The position numbers were made by a program, and so were the translations under genes. Positions 24,066-35,567 of a stretch of DNA of 64,000 bases are shown piece after piece; positions within the stretch are counted from its first letter, which is position 1, and every line of letters starts with the position of its first letter. The stretch is from Dendrolimus kikuchii (Eukaryota; Arthropoda; Insecta; Lepidoptera; Lasiocampidae), in contig CM034392.1 in the NCBI GenBank assembly GCA_019925095.2, positions 24,184,387 through 24,248,386 of the forward strand, given 5' to 3'. A model generated the notes under the pieces. It saw nothing but the letters and a program-made list of their open reading frames with translations. It had not been told where the DNA came from and ran no database searches.

Positions 24066-24850
24066 TAAAAAAATAAAATAATATCATATCGAAGCCATTC
24101 ATACCATTCATCGAAGGTTTATAATTTGGATGATTAGATTTCTTACAAATTCGTCATTTTTACAATATTTAATTTTATCATAAAACATTTCAGTTTTATA
24201 GTAATATTTAGTTGTAATGTTGTCATCTTCCGACTTTTGATCAAAAACCTGATTTCACCAGGAATCTACGACATGATATAAATTGTTCATAAAATGATTA
24301 GTAGCGTTTAATCTAATAAGAAAACAAACTAAAAAATGTTGAGGCACTACCAAATACAAATAATTAAATCGATGACTGTGTCCCAAAACGTGAATTAATC
24401 CTGAATGCGCGTGCGCAGGCTATCGAACCTAAAGTTTAGAACCCGAACACTCCTTAATTGGCGCCATCTTTCTTTTGGTCCGGCATTTTTATTCATGAAT
24501 TCCATCGGCCTCTTTTGTCGACACAAATCCTTTTACAATAACCCTTTTTGTGGTACAAATGTGCGCACGCGCCGCGATAATGCCGAAGTGAGTAATTAAC
24601 ATTATTTGGACGTCTTTCAGTAGTCGGAACTTTGATGTGGCTCTTTGTTAATACAATGAACGTCAGTCCATAAATGTCCTAGTGCAGACATGGGTCTGTT
24701 TTAGGGTAATAGAGGACATAACTACGACACTTTGATTACAGCTCTTTGGAGCGACTCATTAGATGTGATACCACACTCACAGCTCTGAACCAATAATGTT
24801 CCGAGCGATAAGTAAGAGTTCCAAGTGAGACTTACGCCTTCACAAAAACA
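24066..24850. other. Intergenic, contains one NRF1-like site
   Basis: No gene recognised. TGCGCGTGCGCA lies at 24406-24417. Confidence 0.4.
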
Positions 24851-24854
24851 TTAT

Positions 24855-25362
24855 TGTAACGAGTGTGGGACTCTAATTAAAATGCCGTTGGAATTACTAT
24901 AGAGTTTTTTTGAACTGTACAAACACATATAAAACAGGTACAAATATACTGGATACAACCAGTAACACTACTTGTTACAATCTGCACGATCAATAACACG
25001 CGCAAAGTCCGTCACTATATCGCTTGTTGAATGTACACGTCTTGCTGGTGTCGTAATCGTCGCTCGACTGCCGATCTCTCTGTTTGGGCATTCCTTTATA
25101 CTCAGCTCACAATATGTCACGACCGTGTAAACAATGATTTCCAAGAACCTCACCTGGCCACTGTCGACGCTATTCCCAGAAAACATAATTCTGCACACCT
25201 GCAGGATTATGCCTGCGAACGACCATAAAAAAGTAAACAATAGGCTATTTTGTAATTGTAAATTTTAAACACAAAGAAAACAAAAGAACTCCGAATGCCG
25301 GAAAGGTAATAACTGCGTTTCACTACAGGCAGGAGTGCGCATTCCTTTGACGACATGTAACA
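24855..25362 (-). mobile_element. Solo LTR, family L, with 4-bp target duplication
   Basis: Bounded by TGTAACGAG and ATGTAACA; flanked by TTAT (24851-24854 and 25363-25366). Carries TAAAATGCCGTTGGAATTAC and CGCGCAAAGTCCGTCAC like the other copies. Confidence 0.82.
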
Positions 25363-27049
25363 TTATAAAGTGCATATTACTGATTGATCTCTTAATAAGT
25401 ACTAAAGTATACAACAACCTGCTTAAAGTACATTAAAAGTCTAAAAAGGGTCTCAGCTAACCGATGCGAGATGTTTTAAACCCGAAATGTATACAGGATG
25501 CGCATGCGCCGGTTTTGGTATACAGTTTGACAGCTCCCGTGTTTCGGGACTTTTATAGAATGAAATGTGGCCTGACGTCGTTTATATGTGTAGCAGAAAA
25601 GTTTTTATACTGCTTTATTTTAAATTGTCAATGAGTATAAATTTGATATCTCAAAGTCAAATATTTTTTTTAATATTCTAGGTTTTGAAGACGTAAAGGA
25701 TGACTTAAAAATTCTTAATCGGGAATGTTAAAGTCAGCACGATTTGGTAGCGCTGTACTAACTTCAAATTAATTTACACGATGCCAGTGCGAAGTCAGCA
25801 CTGGCTTTCTTCGAATTTGAAACCGGTAGCTGCATCAATGTTAATCAGCTTTAATGGAAGATCGGCCGTTAGGGGTCTCCACACGCCCTCCATAGAAATG
25901 TCAAACTTAATTTTTTTATTCAAAATACCGTAACGCCATCTACCGACGTTGAAAGTAACTTTGAGAGCAACACTTTAAAATTACGTTGTCATGACGATAT
26001 TTTTTTTAATGTTTTGAAACGGTGGCGCCACTAAAATCAATGGGAGCGCCATGTTTTAGGTTTTATTCGTCTATCCTTCGGAAACACTCGTTTTCTTCCG
26101 AATGAATGGTACCTTATATCCTTTTGTATGGCCCTAACAACATGTAGATATGCAAAATTTCATGACAAGCTGCTGCTTAGTTAAGGCGTGACAGATTCAC
26201 AAACAAATAAACATAAATGAATGTAGGATAATACTTCGAACAGATGAAAACTAGAATAAATAGGAAAACGGACCTCGAACCCCGAAGCCAACACTCCAAA
26301 GGCAACTGAAATTTATCTCTAAAATGATGATGATGAACATACAGAAATTCCACGACCGAATCATAGCCATTGTTGGTTATTTAATGAAGCGGCTCCAGTC
26401 GGCCTTGCCCCTCCTAACCGTGCCCTCGGGTGAACTTTCACTCAGGTGCCCTCCCACGACAGCTATGTAACCAACTTAGAATTTTGAGAAATGTTGCCAG
26501 TTGACCTTGTTAAGGCATTTAACAATTATACTTAGTAACTAAAGTTTAACAAATAAATTTTTGAACGTAATATCTAGTCATACATCACATGGAGATTGTT
26601 ATAGATTAGCTAAGGCATCCGAGTTTTATTCTAATGATGACGTGTGTTCCAATTTTGGCGGGAAAGCATACACGTTCAGGTAGTTTTTCTGATCTAATTT
26701 ACTGTAAAGTTTCAAGTACCACAAATAGCCTCCCTTCACGCTCTGAAATTAAAACTACACCTAAAGGAGCTGAAGACCTAATGATGATATCTACCACGTT
26801 ATAGCAGTCAAGGAAAGTGCCTAATTGACGGAATAAAATCATATTATTATTATGTATTCGTACTATTTATTGTTAATTATGACGTTAAATTTAAATTAAT
26901 AACACTTTTTACTGAAGAAACTTTTTATAACCATCAAAATGTCATCATTTTTATTTTATTGTCATGATAACAACTACAGAATACCTTTTTATACTAGAAA
27001 TATTGAAAAATACTTTTTGTAAATAAATTTATAATTTAAAACATTAAAA
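25363..27049. other. Upstream flank of the gene pair
   Basis: Contains an NRF1-like TGCGCATGCGCC at 25499-25510 and weak transposon-like phrases at 25870-26230 (for example CGCCATCTACCGACG and GCAAAATTTCATGACAAG). From about 26.5 kb to the first gene it is plain AT-rich sequence. No promoter element can be assigned with confidence. Confidence 0.45.
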
Positions 27050-28714
27050 ATGTCTTCGGAATGCTCTTTGCAAGAAGAGACGCCGGTCGAAATAGTCTTC
27101 GAGACAGCAGCGTATGAGAGCTCCGAGGAACCTCCCATGGAGGAATGGTCGTCTCTTATTATAAATGTTGAAGAGACCAATCCGAAAAAAGCTCTCCAAG
27201 AAGAAGGATTATACCAACCGGGAAGCGGAGAAATATGTACTAAATACATAGCTATGTCCCAAAGCAGCGTCTTTAGACATCCTTATTATAACTATCCAGC
27301 AATTATTGATCCAGGTATAGTTAAAGCATTACTTCAGCCAGAACCACCGGTCATATATCCTGATGATGGTCAAGAACTGTATTTATCACTTTGCAAAGAT
27401 ATGTCTCTCTGTCCAGTTAGAACATTCCACAGAGGACTGCTAGATCATAAAATAAATCTACAATACTACGGTCTTAATCCTGCTGGAGTAAGAGCTATAG
27501 GAATTGCACTGAAGTATAATAGAATAGTCAAAGTTCTCAACATGATCGATAATCATTTAAGTGAAGATTCTTGTTATCATCTCGGAGATATGCTGACTTC
27601 AAATTCAACTTTGCAAGAACTCAATCTTTCTGGGTGTAAAATTGGACCTCATGGAGCTAAAAAGTTGTTTTGTAACTTACAGCTTAATAGAACTCTAAGG
27701 ATTTTGAATCTGTATAAGAATAACTTGGGTGATATAGGAATTACCTATTTAGCGCAAGCAATTTTTAAGGGTATTGATGTTAAAGAATTGTGTTTGAGTT
27801 ACAATGATATTACAGGAAAGGGTATGAATGTAATGGCTGAAGCCTTAGAAACTCATAACAAATTAAGATCTATAGATCTTTCGTGGAACAATTTAGCTGC
27901 AGGGGCGGGACTGTTTACTTTCTTAGGACGTCTCGGAGAAAACAAAGATTTAGAAGATTTAAACTTAGCTTGGACCTCACTATCAGGTTCTCGCTATGGT
28001 TTAGCAATAAAAAATACAATGAAGGCACCTAACTTAAAGACGCTGAATCTTAGTAATAACAGATTTTATGGAGAAGCAATAGTAAATATTATTAATTTAA
28101 TGGGAAAAGCTAAAAAAATTACTTCATTGGACCTTTCATATAATCCTTTGACATTAGAAGATGCTTTATCTGTAATAACAAAAATGAAAACACCAGCTGT
28201 CAAATTACAAAAGCTTAATTTAGACGGTGTGAGTGTGAACACAGAATTCTTAGAAATTCTCAATCAAATACATCAAATGAAGTCTAAAAAGAATGCAGTT
28301 GTTTCTTATGGACTTGTAGTATCTAGTTTTAAAGCTATAGGGCCCGATATGAGAGAATTAGTCCTTAATCGAGCAGAAATTTTAGCCAAGAGGCCTAAAA
28401 AAAATCCTGTTGATATAGCTTTAGTCATGATGCAAATACTAAAAGATGGAAATACGGTCATGATAACTAAAGACTTCTCGACTGCAGTACATGCTTCTGG
28501 AGCACCTTTGGACGAAGATTTGATAACTGAAATTTGTAACGCCTTCCCAGGCCCTTGCGCTGCAAAGGCAAGAACAATAGATGTCAAACTGCTTGTAGAT
28601 TATATAAATAGGAAATGGCCCGAACGAAAATTGCCTCCCACTCCACCTCCAGAGCCTGAACCGGAAATAATACCAGTAAAACCAAAAGGTAAAGGAAAGG
28701 GCAAAAAGAAATAA
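27050..28714 (+). CDS. Leucine-rich-repeat protein, LRRC74-like, paralogue 1
   Basis: Intronless 554-residue gene, start context AAAAATGTC. N-terminus (1-50) is acidic; residues 54-130 form a strongly conserved block with its neighbour (LYQPGSGEICTKYI, RHPYYNYPA, DDGQELYL). From about 158 to 395 there are eight or nine ribonuclease-inhibitor-type leucine-rich repeats of about 28 residues, for example LQELNLSGCKIGPHGAKKL (188-206), LRILNLYKNNLGDIG (216-230), LRSIDLSWNNL (272-282) and ITSLDLSYNPL (357-367). Residues about 430-520 form a helical region that could be a degenerate EF-hand pair. The end is Pro-rich (KLPPTPPPEPEPE) then Lys/Gly-rich (KGKGKGKKK). No signal peptide, transmembrane segment or NACHT domain, so a cytosolic scaffold is likely. 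The family assignment (LRRC74A/B) is from layout and motifs; function is not established, and I can only guess at a ciliary or testis role. Confidence 0.9.
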   Translation: MSSECSLQEETPVEIVFETAAYESSEEPPMEEWSSLIINVEETNPKKALQEEGLYQPGSGEICTKYIAMSQSSVFRHPYYNYPAIIDPGIVKALLQPEPPVIYPDDGQELYLSLCKDMSLCPVRTFHRGLLDHKINLQYYGLNPAGVRAIGIALKYNRIVKVLNMIDNHLSEDSCYHLGDMLTSNSTLQELNLSGCKIGPHGAKKLFCNLQLNRTLRILNLYKNNLGDIGITYLAQAIFKGIDVKELCLSYNDITGKGMNVMAEALETHNKLRSIDLSWNNLAAGAGLFTFLGRLGENKDLEDLNLAWTSLSGSRYGLAIKNTMKAPNLKTLNLSNNRFYGEAIVNIINLMGKAKKITSLDLSYNPLTLEDALSVITKMKTPAVKLQKLNLDGVSVNTEFLEILNQIHQMKSKKNAVVSYGLVVSSFKAIGPDMRELVLNRAEILAKRPKKNPVDIALVMMQILKDGNTVMITKDFSTAVHASGAPLDEDLITEICNAFPGPCAAKARTIDVKLLVDYINRKWPERKLPPTPPPEPEPEIIPVKPKGKGKGKKK

Positions 28715-28857
28715 TTAAGAATTTTATATTACTTTTTTATTGCTGTGATATTGTTTTGTATGTTTTATACTTTTGTGTTATTTTAATTCCCCAAAGTTTA
28801 TATGAGTTTAATGTTGTGGATTTGTATTAATTTAATTTTTTATTTAATGTTACTCAA

Positions 28858-28863
28858 AATAAA
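28858..28863 (+). promoter_or_regulatory. Polyadenylation signal AATAAA of LRR paralogue 1
   Basis: Canonical hexamer about 145 bp after the stop codon, in an AT-rich 3' flank. Confidence 0.6.
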
Positions 28864-29263
28864 GATGTTTTATGTTGCTTTCGTAGAGGGTGTTTATTTA
28901 AAAACTTACATTGGCTTTATAGCAATAATTTAAATATGTGCATTCACAGACCTTCGATCACCTTCTATGAGTCTATTTCTAGCATCAAAGTCGATTGTCT
29001 TTAATAACAGTGTTAATTGCAAAAGAAGTATTGTTCAAAGATTAAACAGTATAGTTTTTTCTTACAACATTACAAAAGACGAAGGTTACTTACTTTTTAC
29101 AATTAGAAGAAAAATAATAAAGAAAAGAATGTATTAGTATTATCATTATTTTAAGAAATAAAATTTGGCAGTTATGACATTTAAATATTTTATTGCTTAA
29201 ACCTAAACTGTAAGTTTTGTTATCTTATTAACATTTTATCAAATAAACCCTACATAAAACAAA
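28864..29263. other. Spacer between the two LRR genes
   Basis: AT-rich spacer with no repeat recognised. It must hold the promoter of the second gene unless both are cotranscribed. No poly(A) tract or flanking direct repeat that would prove retroposition is visible. Confidence 0.5.
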
Positions 29264-30925
29264 ATGTCTGGAAGTGAAACTTCTTTCGTTGAAGAGACAC
29301 CAATCATCAAAATTTTGGTGGAACAAGATCTTGAATCATCGGAAGATCCACCCATTGAAGAATGGTCGTCACTGCTCTTTGAATTGCCCGATGAAAACAT
29401 CAAACGATTGCAGTACGAACAAAATCTTTACGATCCTGGTAGCGGGGAAATATGCACTAAGTATATTCCACTTTCTGCTAGTTCCGTACTTAGGCACCCT
29501 TACTATAACTATCCAGCTGTGGTAGATCCAGGAATCACAAAGGCACTTCTTCGACCAACCCCAGAATTAATATATTCAGACGATGGTCAAGAGTTATACC
29601 TTGATATCTGCAGGGAAATGGGGCTGTGCCCAATTAGAAGTTTTCATAAACAACTAATAGAAGAACATGTAAATTTGAGATATTATGGCATAAATCCTTC
29701 TGCATTTAGAGCTATCGGTAAATCGTTGAAGTGGAATAGGTTTGTAACAGTTCTAGATTTAACTGATAATTGGATAAACGAAGATGGTTGTTTTCATCTA
29801 GGTGAGATGCTCTCTTCAAATGTTACTATAATTGAACTTATTTTATGTGGGTGTAGAATTGGACCAGAAGGTATAAAAAGAATTTGCCATTTCTTAACAG
29901 CTAACAAATCACTGAGAAAATTAGATTTAACTAGAAACCAGTTAGAAGATAATGGTGTAGAATATTTAACTAAAGCAATTTTCAGGGGGATTTACGTTGA
30001 CAATGTAAATCTTAGTAATAATAACCTTACTGGGAAAGCCCTTACTTCTCTTGCTGAAGTATTTGAAACTCACAACAAATTAACCCATTTGCATTTATCT
30101 ACAAACAAAATTCTGTCTCCCAATGCCCTCTTCACATTATGCCAACGACTTGCTGAGAATAAAAACTTTAAAGAATTGGATCTGTCTTGGAATGCCTTAA
30201 GTGGAACTAGAGTTGGCAATGCAATTAAAACGTTATGTAAGAATCCTAGTGTACGTTATATTAACGTAAGTAATAATAAGCTTTCCGGTCCAGACATAAA
30301 GTCTTTAACAGGCAATCTAAAAAAAGCAAATGGTTTAATGACTTTAGATTTATCGTACAATCCATTATCTCCAGCAGATGCTTTAATCCCTCTTCTTTAC
30401 TTAAAAGACAAAACAGTAAAGTTACAATGTTTGCTGTTAGAAAACATATTGGTTAATCCAGATTTTGTCGACTTGCTAAATGAAATAAGACTGTTAAAAT
30501 TTCGACAAAATATGATTGTAAAATTTGGGGATGTCAGACCAGTATTCGTGCCAAAAGGAGTAGATGTTAGAGATTTATTACTTAACAGAGCCGAGGCTAT
30601 TTGCAAAAAAGTAAAAAAGAATCAGATAGATATTGCTTTGTTGATATTACAATTACATAAATTAAATAAGGAGCCAATGGGTCTAAAAGAATTCACCAGA
30701 GCAGTGAGGAGCTTCGGTGCTATGTTGGATGATGATCTTATTGATGAAATGGTTAATGTTTTTGCTGGTCCTAAAACCGATAAAACGAAAACTATAAATT
30801 TAGAAAAGCTAGTTGATTTTATTAATCGTAAGTGGCCTGATAGAAAGTTGCCGCCTACGCCACCTCCAGAGCCCCCTCCACCCCCACGGTCTAAGAAAGG
30901 CAAAAAAAGTAAGAAAAAGAAGTGA
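29264..30925 (+). CDS. Leucine-rich-repeat protein, LRRC74-like, paralogue 2
   Basis: Intronless 553-residue tandem paralogue, start context CAAAATGTC, 549 bp after the stop of paralogue 1 and on the same strand. The layout is the same throughout. The N-terminal block (LYDPGSGEICTKYI, RHPYYNYPA, DDGQELYL) is about 70% identical by eye to its neighbour over 75 residues. Leucine-rich repeats run from about 160 to 395, for example LRKLDLTRNQLEDNGVEYL, FKELDLSWNALSG and LMTLDLSYNPLSPADAL. The C-terminal helical region (FTRAVRSFGAMLDDDLIDE) and RKWPDRKLPPTPPPEPPPPP tail are conserved, followed by a lysine-rich end (KKGKKSKKKK). Both frames are intact over 1.66 kb, implying selection on both copies. 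The LRR part has diverged more than the ends. No AATAAA was seen close downstream. Confidence 0.9.
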   Translation: MSGSETSFVEETPIIKILVEQDLESSEDPPIEEWSSLLFELPDENIKRLQYEQNLYDPGSGEICTKYIPLSASSVLRHPYYNYPAVVDPGITKALLRPTPELIYSDDGQELYLDICREMGLCPIRSFHKQLIEEHVNLRYYGINPSAFRAIGKSLKWNRFVTVLDLTDNWINEDGCFHLGEMLSSNVTIIELILCGCRIGPEGIKRICHFLTANKSLRKLDLTRNQLEDNGVEYLTKAIFRGIYVDNVNLSNNNLTGKALTSLAEVFETHNKLTHLHLSTNKILSPNALFTLCQRLAENKNFKELDLSWNALSGTRVGNAIKTLCKNPSVRYINVSNNKLSGPDIKSLTGNLKKANGLMTLDLSYNPLSPADALIPLLYLKDKTVKLQCLLLENILVNPDFVDLLNEIRLLKFRQNMIVKFGDVRPVFVPKGVDVRDLLLNRAEAICKKVKKNQIDIALLILQLHKLNKEPMGLKEFTRAVRSFGAMLDDDLIDEMVNVFAGPKTDKTKTINLEKLVDFINRKWPDRKLPPTPPPEPPPPPRSKKGKKSKKKK

Positions 30926-31365
30926 CTTATTATGCAGTCTTACGCGATTTTAAAAAGTGAATGTTTGGTAATGATTGTTAAGTTATTTGATAATTTTAAA
31001 TACTTTTACTGTTAGTTACGTTTACTATCTGTTTAGTTTATATTTTATTACTGTGAATTAGATACAATGTTTTTAATATATTATCTAAAGCATTAGAGTT
31101 TTTTTTAAATTCATAGTTTAGTATTATTTACATAGCTCTTACTTCCTGTGTTGTCAGTGGAAAGTAATGAATACTAATTTATGAATGTATTTTTGTTACT
31201 TCTACCGTGGCTTTTATATGGGAAATTTCTTATGAAATTTAGTAGTGTATAATTTCTTCTCGAGATCGTGAGTGTAGCTAAGCGTGTATCCACGCACAGA
31301 AAATTCGTACTGTTTTGTACTGCCAAAATCCCTTTATCATTTCTAGAAGTATTCAGGGAGGAGAA
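30926..31365. other. 3' flank of LRR paralogue 2
   Basis: AT-rich; no repeat and no obvious AATAAA in the first 400 bases (a variant signal may be used). Confidence 0.45.
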
Positions 31366-31650
31366 TACTTTTTGAAGTGAATACTTCTTTATAATCGTGA
31401 TTTCAAACTCGATTAAACGAAAAAGCGACACTAAAAAGAGATAAATACAAATCTATAGGACTAAGCCTGCGAGAGAATAAGATAGAATACATTATACAGC
31501 GTTTCATACTACTCGGTCTTCTTTTTGTTCGGTTCTTCGTAGCCTCCTCACTCTTGTCTACTAAGCGTTGTAGATATAATTATGTTTGCCTTGTATTCTC
31601 TGAAGTTTCACTTCTACTGCATGTGAACTGCACACAAAAACATTTTTTTT
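31366..31650 (-). repeat. Repeat family C, copy 3
   Basis: Reverse-complement match to 7593-7934: GACTAAGCCTGCGAGAGAAT, CGAAAAAGCGACACTAAAAA, GTTTCACTTCTACTGCATGT and AACTGCACACA. The three copies have kept the ends and a middle block. Confidence 0.65.
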
Positions 31651-31949
31651 TAAGTTTCTTATGTCGTTGGGAGCTATGCTATCCCACCACCTATAGACAT
31701 CACTGTGTTATAATATTTGGAGTTGAAATCTGTTCAAAGATTAACAACGATTATTTAAGTCCAGAAAAGACTGAGTAATGAACCGAGAAATGAACGCTGA
31801 CTGCACTTGCACTGACTGAACACGTGGCACTTTTGTTCCACAAATTCCAAGTCGATCAGCGAGCTATATTTAGAAGTCGTGGTATGGATAAAATTGGAAA
31901 CGAGAATATCCATAACAGGACTAAGGGAACTGACATAATTCGCGAAATG

Positions 31950-32110
31950 AGTACTGAAGTGGCATGTCTGTCACAGGATCCAAGGCCGATGGAGCAGACG
32001 AGTGCTAAGATTTAGACCGCTTCTTAACAATCCTAGTGTAGAATGCTCTCCAGTCTGGTGAACCAATGATTTACGTAACATCGCTGGATGAGGAAAGTAA
32101 ATCCTATCTG
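31950..32110 (+). pseudogene. Decayed RTE-type LINE 3' fragment
   Basis: GCCGATGGAGCAGACGAGTG, TAGAATGCTCTCCAGTCTGG and TCGCTGGATGAGGAAAG line up with the 17.7-kb RTE end (GCCGATGGAGCAAACGAGTC; GGGGCTGGATGAGAAAG) with many changes. Confidence 0.55.
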
Positions 32111-32702
32111 AATCCTGCGTCGAGCAGTGATGGCGATTCGCTGACGACAATTCTGACGACGTATCTCAGACAACAACCGAAGTCACTCAGTGCAAATATT
32201 TCTCGAAAATACTTAACGATTGTTATTTGTGATAATTGAACGTTTGTTTTCAATGTTGGATGCGTCACGATTTGTTTCACGGTTGTCGTGAGCAATGAAT
32301 ACCGCATTGATATGTTTATTGCCGCGCTAGTTCCAACAATGTTCATATGTGGACATATGATGGTTGAATGTTAGATTTAACGAATGAATTAAAAACTGAA
32401 ACAAAAACAACTGATATCATATTTGCTAAAGTAAAATTCACATCTGCATTAATTCTAAATCGGGTTAAGTCTCCTTATCGTTGTTTTCTTTGTCCTTCTC
32501 ATAAAGCATAATAACTATTATATAAATTGCATTAAGATCGTGTCCCTTTTTAAATAAATGGTTGACAATACAGTGAACTTTGATAGTGCATATAGAACAT
32601 TTTTTATAGGTATGCCCCGAAACGTGCTTATGTCGTATATAAAATAAGTATACATAATAAGCAAAACAAGATACTTGAGCAATTATAATACATTATCTAT
32701 CA

Positions 32703-32890
32703 GTTCATAAAGGTCCCGCTGCTGGGTTCGAGCCTCCTCATTTTCATAGGAACGGGCGGTCTACCCGGTTTCATCAGAATGTTTTCTTCACCGTCAGCAC
32801 GTGTCATTATCACAGTCGTTCCAGGCCAGTATACGAACCCTCGTAACTGGACTGAGACGCGGGTGCATTATCCACTAAGATATCACAAAT
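32703..32890 (-). mobile_element. tRNA-derived SINE, family B
   Basis: Minus-strand copy: GCTGCTGGGTTCGAGCCTCC, ATGTTTTCTTCACCGTCAGC and, at the tRNA-like head on the right, TATACGAACCCTCG with ATTATCCACTAAGATATCAC, which fit B- and A-box positions. Confidence 0.7.
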
Positions 32891-32929
32891 AACATTTTGT
32901 ATTTTAAATAAATAAATAATAACTATCGG

Positions 32930-33130
32930 CAAACAAACACACATATTGTACATCTCCAAGTTAAGCAAGTTAAACTTGTGTTATGGGTAATATACAACGC
33001 ACCACTCTGGGGATGATCGACACCCAGACCATAGCAAATAACAAAAAAAAATCGTTTCCGAAATTTACCATGCCAGGAATCGATCCGGAGCCTCTGCATT
33101 GTAGCGAAGTCGGCCGGTAAAGGCGCTCAA
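32930..33130 (-). mobile_element. tRNA-headed SINE, second family
   Basis: The left part (ACACATATTGTACATCTCC) resembles the left end of 43085-43405, and the right part holds GGAATCGATCC, a B-box in reverse. Alignment between the two is partial. Confidence 0.5.
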
Positions 33131-33189
33131 TCACAGAGATCGTATTTTAATTATGGTGATTATAGGATACATTTATATATGTCATATTT

Positions 33190-34010
33190 AAACTAACTTC
33201 GTTGGGTCAACGACCCAAAGTGAGTCTTGGTTTCCGAAACGAAAGCATGCCTCTGTTCTGCACAGTGCGTGCTAGTTTTGGGCTCAGTCAGGTCAGCTTA
33301 GGTAGGTACCCTTCCCCGGGGGTGCCCTAAGAGAGAAGCCAAGCGTAGGGGTGTCACAGATATCGTACCTGTGGTCTAGTTTTTTTTTTTTTTTTTTATT
33401 GCAGGAGTTCAGCAGACAGGCAGATGGCCCACTTGATGGAAAGCGGTTACCATCGCCTATGGACATTTGCAACACCAAAGGTGCTACAAATGCGCTGCTG
33501 CTCTCTTAAGGGAGACAGGAACCTGGTCACTAATGCCGGAACACAACTCAAGGTTGTTATGGCGACATACTCTAGACCAGGGGTGGTAGAGATCCAGTCG
33601 GGCAAATGCCCTACCACCTGACTGTGGGTTGTTTTGTCGCCTCTTACGACAGGCCGCCCGGCCGCAGGAAATTTTATTCTTTCTCCGTTACTGCACGGAT
33701 GATTGTATTCTTTCTCCGTTCCTGCACGGATGTAGTTCCTGTGGCATCTCATAAAAGCGCATAGGAGAGGGGCGCAGGTTAGGTTTAGTGGGTACTTTGA
33801 CGGCAGACTATTCCTTGTCCTTCCGTTCGGAGGCCTCGGTGGGCATACGGCCGATCAAGAGTCCCACACAGCCCTCGATGTAAAGCCTTCCCCCCAGGCT
33901 CGAGGCTTGGTGTCCCAAGAAGAGACATTCCCCCTGCGTCATAAAAAAAGTCAGCTTCCACTCTATTTTTCCAGCGATACTTAGGACCGCCAACCGGTGG
34001 CTGACCGACT
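33190..34010. repeat. GC-richer unidentified repeat split by a SINE-like insertion
   Basis: Sequence such as CCCTTCCCCGGGGGTGCCC and CAGGCTCGAGGCTTGG continues on both sides of the family A copy at 33382-33732 (GTACCTGTGGTCTAGTT on the left, TAGTTCCTGTGGCATC on the right). It may be a LINE 3' region; I cannot name it, and no second copy is in the window. Confidence 0.4.
33382..33732 (-). mobile_element. SINE-like family A with duplicated head
   Basis: Full-length minus copy flanked by TAGTT (33377-33381 and 33733-33737). The terminal TTTCTCCGTTCCTGCACGGA-like segment is present twice in a row at 33676-33732, an end duplication not seen in other copies. Confidence 0.85.
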
Positions 34011-35370
34011 GTATTTTCCTATTTAATCTCCTTCATTTTGTAACATCTGCAACGTGGTATTAGCAATAAGTCATACATACTCGTATACCTATAGTTAAAC
34101 GTGTTATATACAATGTAAGCGATGTTATTAGCAAACAGAACTGCCGCTTACGGGAGATGCGCAAGCGCACGGTAGCGTGCGTCACGCAACCGATACTTGT
34201 CCGCTCCATTATTATTTATTGCTTACCAATAATCTCTGGATAACGTTGTCTATGATGGGACTATGCTTTGACTTCGCTTCGGAATATTTTAATCGGTTAC
34301 TAAAGGAGACAGGGACTTTTGGGCCAAAGAAATGTAATGAGTTGAGATATGGCTTAAAAAAAACGCTATATTTTTGATGAGAAATCTTAAAAATAGTCGC
34401 AAGTAAAAAAGTTATCGATTACCATAACGGATTTATGTGAATTAATTTCAACAGTTTATATTATGAAAACACTTACACCACATGAGTAATTCATTTAAAA
34501 TACGTAAATCCACTAGAATTATAAAAAATATTAACATAATTAAAAAGTGACCTTTAAATCACTCTCACCTTTTACAATCTAGGGCCAAAAATATATCAAA
34601 TAAATAGGCTGCCAATCACAAGGGGTGCTGCCCTTATATAGTTATTCATATTTAGTAAGTTTTAGCGGCAAAGTGTTAAGTTCTTTCTAGGCAAGACGTA
34701 ACAATTTTTTGAAAGCAACATACATTCTCTCAATTAGAATAACATGACAATTTTAATTAAATATATAATATAATGAATAAAACAATTTTTGTTTCAGGTA
34801 ACTTTCACGCGAATGAAGAAATTTCTAACTCAATGCGTGACGGATGCGCACGCGCAGAACCATGAGTGAGTTTCTATTATGCAGAATATTCTATAGCAAC
34901 AGCTTGTGGGCAATGTTATCGCGCGTAATTGAAAAATGTATTCTTTTCTTAATCGATAATCTCACGATCACGCCTGTGAGCACATAATCATGTGCCCATT
35001 AGATACAACTTATGTATATAAAACATATGCTTACAATCGTATGATGTGCTCACGGACTCACAGACTCAGAAAATCTATACTACCAAATTACTACAACGTA
35101 CAAACAAACCAATGTGGACTTTATAGGATGTGCAGTATTCGCAATAGCAGTAGTGTTTTTTTTTTAAGAATCACCTACACTTTTTATATAAGTTCAAGTA
35201 CAATTATGAGATTATAACTAAGGTAATATGTATAAGAATGGCGCTGAAACTATATATTTTGATATATACGCTATCATTACCAGAAATAGGCATAGCAAAT
35301 AGATAATAAATAGATAGACAATAAATATATAGATAGAGAACCCCGATTGGGATAGATAATAAGGTCCTTG
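34011..35370. other. Intergenic with two NRF1-like palindromes
   Basis: No gene. TGCGCAAGCGCA at 34158-34169 and TGCGCACGCGCA at 34845-34856 lie in otherwise AT-rich DNA. Confidence 0.45.
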
Positions 35371-35379
35371 TATTATATA

Positions 35380-35567
35380 CATACATACATACATACATAC
35401 ATAACTTCACGCCAGTTCCCTTGCGGGGTAGGCACGAACAACAGAGTGCCATTTAGGCTTATTCTTACACACCTCACTTGCCTCTTTGACATTCATAACT
35501 CTTGTCATGCAAGCTCGTCTGTTCTTAAGGCTCCTGACATCACCTTCTGCTAGTACACGATCATTAT
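35380..35567 (-). mobile_element. (CATA)n-tailed LINE 3' end, copy 1
   Basis: 5'-truncated minus-strand insertion flanked by TATTATATA (35371-35379 and 35568-35576). The tail is (CATA)n, and the body encodes the common C-terminus ending YPARELA in the 44.7-kb copy. Confidence 0.82.

Noticed and set aside
27050..30925. NLR-type immune sensors
   Set aside because: Leucine-rich repeats alone are not enough. No NACHT or other nucleotide-binding P-loop and no death-fold domain is present.
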